Positions 45,101-60,100 of a DNA stretch of 64,000 bases are shown one piece after another; the first letter of the stretch is position 1; each line of letters begins with the position of its first letter. The stretch is from CAYRFE01 sp964423645 [NCBI: uncultured bacterium]. GTDB taxonomy: Bacteria; Macinerneyibacteriota; Macinerneyibacteria; Macinerneyibacteriales. The translations under genes and the position numbers were made by a program. The notes under the pieces are model-generated. The model was not told the origin of the DNA and searched no databases. It worked only from the letters and a program-made list of their open reading frames with translations. The stretch covers positions 1 through 64,000 of the forward strand of contig CAYRFE010000018.1 of the NCBI GenBank assembly GCA_964423645.1, in the 5' to 3' direction.

Positions 45101-48100
45101 TACGGTAAACGGAGCAGAAATCACTGTTTTTTCGCTATCGACAACACTTGTTATACGTATGCGATACGTATCGGATGCCGATAATGCAGGATCAATGGTC
45201 CATTGCCATTGTCCGCTACTCGGCACGGATGCTGCAAGTTCTACCGCCGGGTCATTTCCGCGGAGCAACTCAATACGCACATTCTCATCTATAGCATCAT
45301 TCCATGTAATAGTGTATGCAGTACCTGCTCGCCAATTACTCCCCGCATGCGGTGTGATCATAGTAATGTGTGCGTATTCTTCTATAGTAAACTGTTCGCT
45401 TTCAGAGATCACCTCAGGCATATCGATACTTGTGATACGAATACGGTATGAATTACCCGCCGGTATATCCGTCGGCACCGTCCATTCATGATGTCCGTCA
45501 CTCGGTGTAGTATCGGCGATCATCGTAACCGTATCAGTATGTACAAGTTCTATACGCACGTTCCCGGGCAATGAATCATTCCATGTAATACTGTGACGGT
45601 TCCCCTTCATCCACGCATCATTGCTGACAGGTGTAATGAGCGTAATGAACGGATGTGTGACGGTTATGGTCGGTGTTTGTGTATATTGTGTCATATCCGA
45701 CATGCTCACCACACGGATAGAATAGTGTCCGTCGACAGTATCTTCGGGGATCGCCCAACTATATTCACCGCTGTTTGCCGTAGATTCTTCCAAAACACGT
45801 ATCAACCCCTGCGAGTTGCGCAATTCGATACGTACAAACGAATCAACGGTATTAGTCCAGCGAATTACCTGCGTCTGCCCTGTAAGTCTGCTGACCGCAG
45901 AAGTCGGCTCGGTAATCGTGAGATAATTTCCGGGAATGATCGTAAAGCTCCCACTTTCTTGCGATGCGGTGCCGTCCGCCATACTCAGCCCGAGCGTGTA
46001 ACCGCTTCCTGCAGCAATTGCCGTCGGCACTGTCCATGCAAATGATTTGTTCTGTGCATTGACTTCGGCGATCGTTCTGACTTCCATGCCGTACTGCAAC
46101 AACACAATGCGTGTCAAACCGCTGCAGTTGGTCGCCCATGTGACGGTATGCACATTTCCCTGACGCAACACAGCGCCTTCAGCAGGCGAAGTGCAGGTGA
46201 TAAAGCGTTTCTCTATGGTGACCATATTACTGATCGTGCGTACAAGAGAATTATTGTCACTTGTAATACTGAGTGTATATCCCGTCGTGTGTGAAAGACC
46301 TGTCGGTACCGACCATATCGCCGACGATGCGATCGTGGCTTCTGCAATGGTGTGTATGATCTCACCGTCACGCTCCAAGCATACGGTAACCGGATCATTA
46401 TTAAGTCGTGACCATTGCACTGTATACGTGGTCGCTTCTCTCACTGTGAGAGCTGTGTTGGGTGTGGTAAACGTATAATATTGTCCGTATGCGATCGTAA
46501 ACGGTTCACTGACGCCGATTACTGCGGGATCGGCGACACTCACGGCACGAATATATGACTGCGTATGCGGTGTGATCGAGTACGGTATCGTCCACGCAAA
46601 ACTTGAACCGCTCTGCACCGTACCGAGAACGGTCACGGCTCCGTCCTGAAGCAGTTCAATACGAACTGCGCCGCTGACAATACCCGTCCAACGAATCGTG
46701 CGATTCTCACCCTGTTTCCATACCCACCCGTTCGAAGGTTCACTCACTGCAAGTGCGGGGGCTGCGATTCTAAAGGTCGGGCTGAATCCCGTTTTAAAAG
46801 CATCTTCAACCGAAGTGATCTTGATACGATAGGAGTCGACGGGAATCAGTGTTTCATCCGGCGTCCATACATACGTACCGTTACTCGGCGCTGATGCGGT
46901 AATTTCTCTTACTAAAGTATCCCCATTGTATACCGTAATCATCACATTTTCACTTATTTTATCTGTCCATCGGATCTCATACGGAGCACGATGTACGATC
47001 GTTGATCCTTGCGTAGGCGCCGTTACGGTAATATATGTACCGAAGGTGATCGCAAACGGCTCGCTTATGGCAGCAATGCCGCTGTCGTCAACTGCAGAAA
47101 CACGAATACGGTATGTGCCGGTCGGCTGTTGTAACGGGATCGCCCATGTATACTGCTTTGCAGAAACAGCGTCTGAGAGTGAAGTGACCGTCTCGTCTTC
47201 AGCAATAAGCTCTACACGCATCGTTTTGTTACTGTTCGTCGTCCACGTAATAGTGTGTGTAGTGTCCTGCTGCCACTGTGCACCGCTCGTAGGAGATGCA
47301 AGAGTGATAAACGGAGCGTCTATCGCAAATAACGGGCTTTCTGCGTATTTCAACGGATCAAGCGTGCTCTCAACACGAATACGATAATCGTTGCCTACGA
47401 CACTGTCGGTCGGCACTGTCCAAGAAATGCTCTGCTCGGCGGTAGATGCGGAAAGTGTCTGAATATGCATGCCGTTTTTCAGTAATGAGACCTCAACAGG
47501 CTCTTCACATTTATCGGTCCAAGCAACGGAATACGTCTGCCCCATTACCCAACGATCATTTGCTTTCGGCGAAGAGATCGCGATATAATCTCCGAGAATG
47601 ACATTGAAATCCGCACTTTCTGCCTCAACTGATGGATTAACTGCCGACGTCACACGAACACGGTAAATACCAAGCTGTTGTGCCAGGGGTATATGCCATT
47701 GCATGGTCTTTGATGTGAGATTATCAGCAATTACAGACACCGCTTCATTGTCACGCAAGAGCTCAACACGATATGCACCCGGCACATTACTTGTCCATGT
47801 AAGTGCATGCACGGTGTCTTGTTTCCACTGTTGAACCACTGCAGGCGACGTGATGCTCAATACCGGAGCTTCAATGGTGAATACACCCGAAACCGCATGT
47901 TTCAGCACATCCTCAGTGCTTTCTACGCGAATCGAGTAATCCTGTGCAGGCACACAATCACTCGGGACAATCCATGTATATTCATTACCGTTTACAGAGG
48001 CTGCTATGTCTCTCAGCAGTTCATTACCCTTGTAAAGAGTGATTTTTGACGGTTCAGAGTACTTATCGGTCCAAGCAATGGTCATCGGGAATCCGTGAAC

Positions 48101-51100
48101 CGCTTTCGTTCCTGTTGCAGGAGATGCGATGTGTACGTAGTCGCCGAACACAACGCTGAAATGCTCACTCGTTCCCAAAACCGTCGGATGATCGAGTGCC
48201 GTAATGCGCAACGAGTACGTGTCGCCAAGCGGTTGATTGAGCGGCATATGATAGTCGTAATATAACGCGCTTGTCCCGTTATGCAGAACCGCAACAAGCA
48301 GCCCGTCGCGTAACAACTCGATCTTTACCGGACCGCTTACGTTCTTCGTCCACGAAATACGCTGCAGTGTGTCCTGCTTCCATGCTATGGCAGTCGGCTG
48401 TGTAATCGTAAGATCATTGCGTTGTATAGTAAAAGCACCGCTTTGTGCGAATTGCGTGCCGTTCACTTTACTGACCACGCGTATGCGATAACCGGCACCC
48501 GATGTCACACTTTCGGGCACTTTCCATGTATATTCGCCGTTATTCACGACATTATCCTGAATAATCTGAACTCGGACACTGTCTTTCCATAATTCAAGCC
48601 GCACAAACGCATCAACTTCATTTGTCCACGTAACAGTATACGAATTCCCCACTCGCCAATCGGCATTGGTGACAGGAGCAGTCACGGTAATATACGGTTT
48701 GACCGCAATAGTAAACGATTCGGAAACACCTTTCACCGATGTATCGTTTTTGTTGACGGCGACTACCGTATAATCATTACCGGGTTCACATGAGTAAGGA
48801 ATTGTCCATGTAAACGATGAGCCGACGACTGTTTCGGCAATTTGTGCATACTGCGTGCCACCTTTATAGAGATGAAGCGACACAGGTTCATTGCTGTTTG
48901 AAGCCCATGACACGGTATAAGCAGTATTCAAATACCATTCATTCCCGCTTTTCGGCGCGTTCATCGCAATATATTTCGGGCGAATTTCGCATAACCCGCT
49001 CATTGTAAATTTCTGCGCATCAGACACTGCACTGATTCGAATTTGATATGCGGTACTTGCAGGAATACCGGCAGGGATATTCCACACATACGAACCGTCC
49101 CCCTCGGTGGAGGCGACAATTGTCTGTTCATACGCACTGTTCGCATACAAGTCGATACGCACCGGTTCACGAAGTTTATCAGTCCATATAATTTCAAGCG
49201 GCGTATTCGCAATAAGCTTATCCCCTGTTTTCGGCGCTGTCACGGTAAAGTAACTGCCCATACCGATACTGAACACCGTGTCACTTATATCATAGACATG
49301 CTCGTAGACCGTATTGGTAATGCGTATACGATAATCATCACCTGTCGGAATATCAAATCCCGGATGCCACGTAAATGACTTTGTATCGGCTGTACTTGAG
49401 GTAATGATCGTAAAGAGGTTATTGCCTTTATACAGCTCGATCTTTAACGGATCAGTGGTCGTACTCGACCAACGAATTACGTAATCGGTATCTTGCGGTA
49501 TCGTCACAACCGTATTCGGCGCACTGACAGTAATTGTATCGCGAATAATTGTAAATATCTTACTGAAAGAATACTGCGCCGAGTTGTAGTTTGAAATAAC
49601 CTTTATACGATATGAACTTCCCGGTATCACCGAGTCGGGAATTGTCCAATCAAACGTACCGTCGTTCGGTGTCGATTCATGGATGACGACAACTCTTTCT
49701 GTCGCATTCCACAATTCAAGCGCGACATCGGTATCGACATCGTTTGTCCACGAAATACTATGCGTGCGCCCGATTCGCCATTGAGCATTCTGGACCGGCA
49801 CTGTGCATGCCACGTAATCGCGTAGTGCTATAATAAAATCGGTATCGCTCACATCGGCGACATTTTCTTCAACGACAGTAAGCGCGATACGATAATCCTG
49901 TGCCGCTGCTATGTCGATAGGGATAAACCATTTCCATGATTTTGATGATGCAGCCACCGTTGCAAGAGTCCGAATCACCGTATTATTTTTCATAAGGTCG
50001 ATTCGCACTTGCCCCAATAGATTTGTTTCCCAGGTAACGAGCAATTCTGTATTTTGCTTTGCAATAAGAGACGAGTTTGGTGCTGTTACGGTAATAAACT
50101 TGTCACGCACCGTAAACGGCGCATCGCTCATATCAGAATGTCCCGGCATGGCAGGGCTTGAAATACGTATTCGGTACACACCGGTTTCATCAAGTATACT
50201 CGGCACAGTCCACACAAATGAACCGGTATTCGCAGCTGTCGCGGTGATTAGTGAATCAAATGCATCATTTTTATACAATTCTAGCACCATATTATTACCG
50301 ACAATACTCTCCCACCGTATATCATATGCAGCTCCGCGAATCAGCACTTCGCCATTATTGGGCGCAAGAAGAGTGAAATAACGCGGATCTTCTATAGCAA
50401 ACAATCCGTTGCTCACCGCGCTCACCGTATACGAATCCTCACGGCGTACACGAATAGAATAGTCTGCGGCAGTCTCAAGCTCAAAAGGTACCGTCCATTG
50501 ATACGACTGTACATCAACGGCTGCTGTTGTAATGACATTCTGAACCAAATTGTTGCGAAGCAACTCAATGACCACCGGTATTTCACAATTGTCATCCCAT
50601 GCGATAGTATATATTTTTCCTTTTTCCATACGCTGTCCGTTGATCGGTGACTGAATCGTAATAAACGGCGCGAATTTCGTAGTAGCAGTAACAGTATCAC
50701 TTTTGGGACCATATTCCCAATCATCGGGTATCGCCGACATTTTTATTGCATAGGATACTACAAAATAATAGTCGGTCGATGGTCTGAGATTTCGTACCAA
50801 TACACGTGTGTCGGTCAAGGAATTTGTAATCACATATGAAGTGAACGAACTTGGATGAAGCCCATAATAGACCACATACTTACTTCCCTCCGGTAATTCC
50901 GGTACCTGATCCCATGACACAAGGATCTCCGATTCGGAAATTGCTTCAGCACACACATTCTGAGGTGCTGTGCGTTGGTTACGCCAATCCTGATCGGCAC
51001 CTTCCGAACCGTCATCGCCGTCTAAAAATTCTCTGACAAGAGAGTCATCGCATACTAAACGGTTGCCTTTTGTTCGTATATCGGGAATGTCTCCTTCTCC

Positions 51101-54100
51101 GCCGCCTGTACCGGATCCGTCACCCAGGTCAGCCCCGATATCGGCAAATTCCGGCGGGTATGTACCGTAAATATCATTATCACGTATATCAAATTCCTTT
51201 GCTTTTCTCAAATTACCGACACTCGCCGGTATACATCCTGTGATACCATTATCGCTGATCTTGAACGATTCCATGTCATCCCATTCACTGAATTCATCGT
51301 CCATATCACCGATATCGCCATTGATTTCATTATCGCTTAGATCAAGGGCGGTAAGCAACCTTAACCCTGTCAGATCAGGCAATTCACCCTGTAACCGCAT
51401 ACCCTGCAGGCGAATAGCCGTAACATGATGATTTTGAACCGTTACACCGTACCATAGATGTTCGGTCCCGTGTTCATTGAATGAACCATCTGACTTCTTC
51501 CAGTTATCGTTATGTATCCACGTGTCACCGTTACATTGTGTATAGAGTCGCAGCAATGCTTCGCGCTCTTCGATCGGAATGCGCGGGAATTGAATATTGA
51601 AATCACCCGTACCATCATCGAAAAGTGTGGGTGACTCAAGACTCGTTACTCGTACACGGTATCCGTCTCCGAAGGTGATCCACGAAGGCACTAACCACTG
51701 AAGATCGCCGCTTTTGGGTGCATTGGCGGCTATGGTAGTGACAAAACTGCCGTCTAAAAAGAGTTCGACCTTCACATTCCCGTCGATAATTGATTCCCAT
51801 CGTATCGTATAGGTCTTTGAAGCTTCCCATACCGTAGTGCTCTGCGGTTCCAGCAACGCGATCACTTTGTCGGCAATACGCAAAAATCCCGTTCTGTCCG
51901 TCACACAATCAAGATTGCTTTGCGGGGTAATTCGGAAACCATATCCCGAATCATTAGGTATATCGGCAGGTATTGTCCACACGAAACTACCGTTATTCGG
52001 AGCATTATCGGCTAGTACTCGTACGATATCGTTATCGTGCACCAGTTCAATCGCGACAGTACCGCCGATATTACTCTCCCATCGTACCGTATACTCGGTA
52101 TTGACACGTGCCAGTTCAGATTGTCCCGATGAAGTAATGATACAATACGGAGTGGTCATATCGTAGATGAATTCCTCACTCTCCGCAGACAGCAACTCAT
52201 TTTTCTGATCACCGTGAATAGCCGTACGGGTTGATACTTTGAAGTAATAGGCCGCAGCATTCGTATCACAATTTGTGATCGTCAATTTGCCCGTTGACGG
52301 TATTATGGCCTCAAACGGATAATACCCCTGTGAAGTGCCATAGTGCACTGTATATGATACGTACGGTTCATTCGGAAGTTTTGTCTGTAATGTCAGTAAA
52401 ATTTTACCTGTTCCGGCAGGCGTGGCGATTAACCCCTTTACCGGTAAAGTTTGTGTATATTCCCAATTTTCAAATTTTTGATTCACAAACGCACGAAGTG
52501 TATCTCCTTCAACAGTCAATTGATTATAATGAATGCTCGATCGATTTTTATTCAACTTTGTCAAATTTGACATACTTTGCGGTAATGTCCCGCTCAATTT
52601 GTTTGATTGCAGTATGAGTGATTCAAGATTGGTACATGAGCCAAGTGATTCTGGAATTGCTCCCGTGAGTCTGTTCCCCGAAAGCACAAGCTCTGTAAGC
52701 TGAGCGCAGTAGGCAATATCTGAAGGAATGTCTCCACTGAACTCGTTATTTGCCAACAGAAGACGTTTCATTTGCGTACAGTTGCTCAATGCAGCAGGAA
52801 TAACCCCGCTCAGCTGATTATCGCTCATATCTACATATTCAAGTTGTGTGCAATTTCCTATATGTGCAGGTATTGTGGACGTCAATTGATTATTATTCAA
52901 GAGCAACACATTAAGTTTCGTGCAATTCCCTAAGGTAGGCGGAATAATCCCGATTAAATTCATCGCACTGAGATCAAGATGGCGCAACAAGGGCAAATTC
53001 CCGATTTCTGAAGGGATTGTATTTCCCACCCCATAGTTGTATGACAACCGCAATTCCTCAAGTTGTGAGAGCAACCCTATTGACGCAGGTATTCTTCCCG
53101 TAATACCGTTATCGCGCAAATCTATTTTTTTAATATAAGGAAATTTTTCCAACAGATGCAGTATCGCACCGCTCACCTTATTACCCGGTAATTCTATAGC
53201 GGTGACATTGGTGCCGTTTAGTGTCACACCATACCACGTGCCGTGAGTACCGCGTTCATTCGGTGTCCCGTCTGGTTTACGCCAGTTTTGTTTATTTCTC
53301 CAACTGCTTCCCTGCGACAGAGTGAAAAGCTCACACAGTGCCAGATACTCATCCAACGGATACGGATTCTCGACGACAGTAATATGTCCGCTTATTGCAG
53401 ACACACTCGGTTCATCCACAGATGTAACACGCACAAGATATTCAACGGACGGTTGAATATCCTCAGGGAGTCGCCATATATAGTTGCCGTTGTTTGGTGT
53501 ACTTTCAGCAACAACATGGGCGACGGTCGAATCCCGCATGAGCTCAAGTTTTACAGGCGACGTAAGCGTGCTTGTCCATTTTATCTCCGCTGAACGCCCC
53601 TGCATCCATTGTACCGTAACAGGAATGACAGAAATGTTTTTGCCTTCAATGGTAAACGTATGATCACTCAGATCGTAGAGTGTATTATCGTCCGCACTTA
53701 CTATACGTATTTTATACCCGGTACTTTCGGGGAAGTTTTCGGGTATTGTCCACTCATACTCCCCGTCACTTGCCGTCATCGGTTCGATGATTCTGCTGAA
53801 ATAGTTGTGATTATATAATTCTATTTTCACATTCGCATCGATCGTATCATGCCAGGTAATAGTGAGACGGTCTCCTTTTTTCAGTACTGCTGGAAGATTC
53901 GGATAAGTAATTTCAATATAATTGTCGCCTTTTGTTCGAAACGATGCGACCGATGAAAAATTGCTCGTAATCGCATTTTTCTGCTCGTCATGTGCGGGAG
54001 TAAATGACGCAACTGCGTAATAATACATCGTCTCGCCGCTTAAGCCTTCTATCATATATGATATTGCATTTTTATCGGCAGTATGCACTTCGCCTGTAAG

Positions 54101-57100
54101 ATTTGCAGGATCGGTACCGTAACGCACGATATAATACCCGCCGTTATACCGATTTTTGATTGGAAGCCACGAAATACTCGCCTTGTCTTTCAAAACCATA
54201 GCGGTGCTTACGTGCGCAGGCGTCACCGTCTGCAACACATCCCAATCTGGTTGCTTTGCATCCATAAAGGCTTTCACCGACACATTCGTGGTGAAAAGCG
54301 CATTATCGCGAATATCTATTGTGTTTGTATTCAATGCCGTGCAATTCATAATGCTAGAAGGAATCTCTCCGCTGAAGGCATTATTTCTCAAATTGAATCG
54401 CTTCAATTTATACAGATAACCGATCCTTCCCGGAAGAACCCCGCTAAACGTATTATTTGAAAGATCCGCTTCTTCAAGGTTTTCCATATCACATAACGAA
54501 TCAGGCAATTGACCTTCAAGAAGATTGTTATGCACATACAAAAATTTGAGCGCATGCAACCCGCCTAAAGAACCCGGTAACGTGCCCGACAGTGCATTAC
54601 GTTCCAGTTTGAGTGTCTGTACATTTTCGAGGTTGCCGAGCGATTCGGGAATACTCCCTGTCAACGCATTGTTGTTCAGATACAAGTCCTTAAGTTTTGT
54701 AAGTGATCCGATAAATGACGGTATTTCACCGCTTAATCCTGTGCCTTCAAGACGCAAGCTTTCGAGATTGGTCAGTTGTGCAAGTTCTTGCAAAAGAACA
54801 CTCGCGAGAGTATTATTCCCCAACTGTAACACCCGTAGCATCGGGAAATTACCGATTTCAGGCGGCAAGGTACCGTTAAGATTGTTGTCAAATAGACATA
54901 TTTCAACCACATGATCATTCTCGACACGAATACCCGTCCATGTACCTTCGGTACCGCGGTCACCGAATTTTCCGTTCGGTTGGATCCAGCCGTTTTTATT
55001 TTTCCATGAAGTCCCTTTCGTCGCGGCAAACAACGCAAGAAGCGCATCACGTTCCGATTTGGGGAACGGATTGTCGATGACGGTAAATGTCGCTGCGCTC
55101 ACTGCAATAAGTGACGGTTTCTCAACCGACGTTATGCGAATACGATAGTCGGCGGCAAGCGGCATATCTTCACGTATCTGCCATGAATATACCCCGCTAC
55201 TCGGTGCAGAGTCGGCAACGACTTCAGATACCCCATCATTGCGTACTAATTCGATACGTACTGCACCGTCAAGATTATCCTGCCATGTGATCGCCTTGGT
55301 CGTACCTATCATCCATTGTTCGGAACCTTGCGGCTGTGTTATCTGTAGGAAACTTGCTTCTTTTATCGCAAACGGACGCTCGCTTTGTGACATAAACCGC
55401 GAATCACCGATATGAGTAATACGAATACGGTAGTCGTTACCTGCCGCTGTATTGTCGGAAATGATCCATTCATAGGACTCCCCCTCGACCGAATCGGCAA
55501 TTGTTTGCACAACCTCCGCACCTTTCACAAGCTCAATTTTTACGGGACCGTCAACACCGCGCATCCATGTTATCGGATAGGTAGTGCCGCATTGCCAACG
55601 TTCCGTACCGTTGGGTGAGGTGAGCACAAGTCCATGCACAAACGTAAGCGAAGCCGATTCAGTGCTGATAAGTTCATTGACCTGTTCATCATGTGCAGGT
55701 GTATACGTCGCTACTCTGATATGCCATACACGGTTGAGAGCCGCATACGTAAGCGGCAACGTTGCAGTCGACTTGCTGTCCGTCACTGCATACATCGAAA
55801 GATCGGTGTCATTCGGATCAAGCCCGTAGCTGACGCGGTAATACCCGCCGTCACCCGTATACGCGATCGGTTGCCACGACACAGTGATGCCTGTATCTGC
55901 AGGTGTTGCCGTTATCGCGCTCGGAGCAATGGTTTGGGACGCAAGAAGCGTAGGATCGATACCGTTCAAACGGTCGATCAGCGCAGTATCGTGTGTCATG
56001 AGCATATTGTAGGATATATCGATCGTCGCATTCTGGTTCATCGCGATCGATGTCGGAATGATCCCTTGTAACGCATTACACTGCAACGCAACAGACGTAA
56101 GTTTTCCTGTGTTACCCAATGTGGCAGGCAAAGCACCTGTCAATCGGTTGTACGACAAATGCAATATGGTGAGCGACGGATAATTACCGGTCGGGATTGT
56201 GCCGATCAGTTGGTTATACGACAGATCAAGCTGCTGTAATTTGGGAAGAGAACCGATTGCAGGAATAGTACCGCTGAGCGAGTTGTGAGAAAGACACAGC
56301 ACTTCACAATTCGTCATTGCCGTGAATCCACTCGGTAGTGCTCCGCTCAATGCATTGTGCGACACATCGAAATACACCATCGACGTTAACGCCGAGATAT
56401 CGGGTATCACACCTGCAATGCTGTTATGCGAGACATCTAATACGGTCAATTGACGCAAAAATTTCATCGTTGAGGGCAATGCACCGGTCAAGGTATTGTT
56501 ATTCGCTCTGAATACTGAAAGTTGCGGGCAACCGCCGATATCAACAGGTATCACCCCGGTCAGCGCATTGTCGGCAACATTCAATTCTTTTAAGAACGGT
56601 AAATCACTCAACCCCGGTAATGTTCCGGTAAGATCATTGTTGTTGAATACCAGTTTTGTTACATGCCCGTCCTCTATTGTTACACCGTACCACGATGTTT
56701 CCGTACCGACAGGACTGAAAGCCCCATCCTGCTTCCAACCGGATTTGTTTGTCCAGCTGTCACCACCCGTTGCGGTATAGAACGCGATAAGTGCTGCACG
56801 TTCGGTGTCGGGTATTACATCAGGTACTATATAAAACGGCACTGAAGATTCCGCAACAATGTTCGAATATTCGGTACTTGCAACACGCATGGTATAATTA
56901 CCGATGAGCGGTTGCTGCATACGATAGATATCGTAGGCTTCTTCAGGTTTCAATGCACGATTCCATACGGCCGCTTCATCGATACGACCTTCAAATCCTG
57001 TAGAGGAAAAACCTCTTCCGAACCAAAGATTCGTGTTGGTAAGATTAAGCGGTGTCTGAACCTGTAATGTATTTGCACCGTTCACAAACACCGTCAGCGC

Positions 57101-60100
57101 AACACCGTCGTAGGTGAATGTGATATGTGTCCATTGATTGGATGAGATCGACGGTATGGTGTGAGTTATTGAACCGATCTTTACCTGTGACTGCGATATG
57201 CTCAATTGCTCGGTGGAACCGTTGAACGCCGCAAACGGATAACTGCCGTTCGCACCGTACACCCAAAATGACAGCGAGAATTGTCCGTAATCACGTACGG
57301 CATTCGATGCCGCAGTACCGGTATTAAGACCGCTTGCACCGATAAATTCATATGCTTGAAAAAGTTTACCGTTGACAGCCGCAGGATTACCGCTCAAGGA
57401 TGCAGATACTTGGAACGCCTCATCAACCGTACTACCGTTAAACGGATAATAACGGATAAGCCCATCATGAAGCGAAAACTCCGGGTTCGGAAAATTGTGC
57501 ATTATTTCAGACACAAATGATTCCGGCACTGTCCATGAGAATGTGTTTGTACGCTCCGCTTCACCGAGCACGGCCACGCGTTGCGAATCCTGCATAAGGT
57601 CGATACGCACCGGCGAAGTGAAATTATGACTCCACGACACAGGGATACTACTTCCGCGTCGGAATCTTTCACCTGCAGGCGCAGACGTAATATACATATG
57701 CGGCATAGAGAAAGTAAATGATGCGGTGGTCGAACGCTGCACACAGGTATTTGCATTATTGGAATCGGGTGGATTCACCGTTTCAACCGCCCAATAATGG
57801 GTGGAAGAAGGGTTACAATTTTCAAGAATAAGTGATCTTTGATCTTTATTTGCCGTCACAACAGTATTTGTAAGGGCATCGGGTGATGTCCCATATATCA
57901 CGCGGAAGTACGAACTTGCACTCATGAATCCTTGCGATTCCCAAGAGATCATCACAGTATTCTCTGCCGTCACTTTTGATGTAAGAGACAACGGTGGCAG
58001 TGTCTGATATGTTTTATTCACTGCTGTTATTGTCACATCATGACACGTAAGCATGTTATAATTCAATTTTGCATTACCGTTTGATTTCAATCGCGGGCTC
58101 ATCCCTGAGATAGTCCCGCTGAGCATATTCCCCTCAAGTTCAAGATATTGCACTGTCGTTGAATATAGGATCGAATCGGGGATATTGCCTTCAAGACGGT
58201 TTTTATTTACAAATAATTGTGTCAATGCGGGGAGTTCTCCCAACCACTGCGGTAATGTTGTCAATTGATTTGAATTGATTTCGAGTCGTGTCAAAGCAGG
58301 CAAGTTCTTCATCGACTCGGGTAATGCGGTAAGTTGGTTATTATTACAGTATAAATATTTAAGCGATTGGATATTCCCGATCGTTGTCGGTAATGAAGTA
58401 AGTGATGTATACTCACAATTAAGAGTTTGCAGACTTTGTAATGTGCCGATCGTTTCAGGCAACGCAGTTATTTGATTATGAGAAAGCGTAAGTGTCTGTA
58501 ATAACAATAAATTACCGATTGAATCAGGCAATGCAATAATCGTATTATCATGCAGATCAATAGTTTGTAATTGTGTGAGTGCAGATATTGCACTCGGTAC
58601 TAAGCCGTTAAGTTTATTACCTCCGAGCTGCAGTGCGGTGACACGTCCCTGTGTGATGGTCACGCCGTTCCACAAATGTTCTGTGCCGTGCGGACGAAAT
58701 TCGCCGTTCTCTTTCCAGTTTTTCGTATTCCATTGGTCACCCTGCATCGCAGTATAGAAAACAATAAGCGCTTCACGTTCGGAAAGAGGAATTTTTTCCT
58801 GTGTAATTGAGAACAACGGCGTCTGCGCAAGTAAGGTGTCTCCACCTTCCTGGTGGTAATATATATCAACACGATAGTTTGAATGTAGCGTTAATGAATA
58901 CGGTATAGCCCATTGCGTCTCTCCCTCACTTGCATCAATATCCTCTGCAAGCACTGCAACCTCAAGCGGTGTCGAACGGCAATCCATAAGCACAAGCTTG
59001 ATCGGGATCGTTGCGTTGCTCTCCCATTGCACGGCAAGAGGTGTGCCACGTTCAAATGTTGCAGTAGCAATTGGAGCCGTGGTGTGAAACCCTATGATAG
59101 TAAACGTATCGGATGTTCCGACAATATGTGTGTAATTTTGATTCCGTATGCGAATACGATAATCATTCCCTGCGGTATCCACAGAAGATACTTGTATTCG
59201 ATACGAATACACCCCGTTGTCATCCTGCCATAAATCCGCTTCCTCAGATCGAACAACGGTTTCACCTTTCAATAATTCGACCGTCACACTTCCGTTGATC
59301 AACGGATTAGACGAAGCGGCGTAAAAATTGATATCGCTGGTTCCGTTTTGATGCACCAGCACCGTTTTATTATCGTCATCGACGGACACTGTGTAATAAT
59401 CATATGCAGCAACCCCGAAAAGTGCCGACTGCGCCGAAATCGCTGAATCATTGACGGCACTCACGCGAACGCTGTACTCGCCTGCCGGTAATGACGCAGG
59501 CACTGTCCACTGATATATACCGTTGTTTTCGGCCGTTTCTGCGATTGTTTGCACTGCGTTGCCTGCGTGTATAAGCTCAATTTTCACCGGATCATTCGTG
59601 TTGCTTTTCCACGTGATAGTAAGGTCATTGTATTGTTTTATTTGCGTACCTGTTATAGGTCGTTCCATAAGAATATACGGTGCAAGCGTCATTTTGCATT
59701 TCACCGGTATCGAATGAATACTGGTGAGCGCGTTCGGGTTATCATCATGCGGATCAGTATATGATTGAACGGTAAACATATACTCAGCATTTTCCGTACA
59801 GTTCTCAATAGTATACTCGGTGACATATTTATCAGTAATGACAACTGATTCCATAGCCTGCGGATCGGTACCGTACCACAGCACATACCCGCCCGCCTGC
59901 TCAGTGAATAACACTTCATCCCACAATACTTTTACAGTAGTGGTGTTGACAAGTTCTGTACGAACATTTTTCGGCGGTATCGTCTGCGTCAGCTCATACA
60001 TGTCGACATCGTAATTATTGGCTAGCAAATACTCGCGCTGTTCATCGGTGAGCATCAACGCGTTATACTGCATTCCTTGTGCAATATCATATTCATCCCA

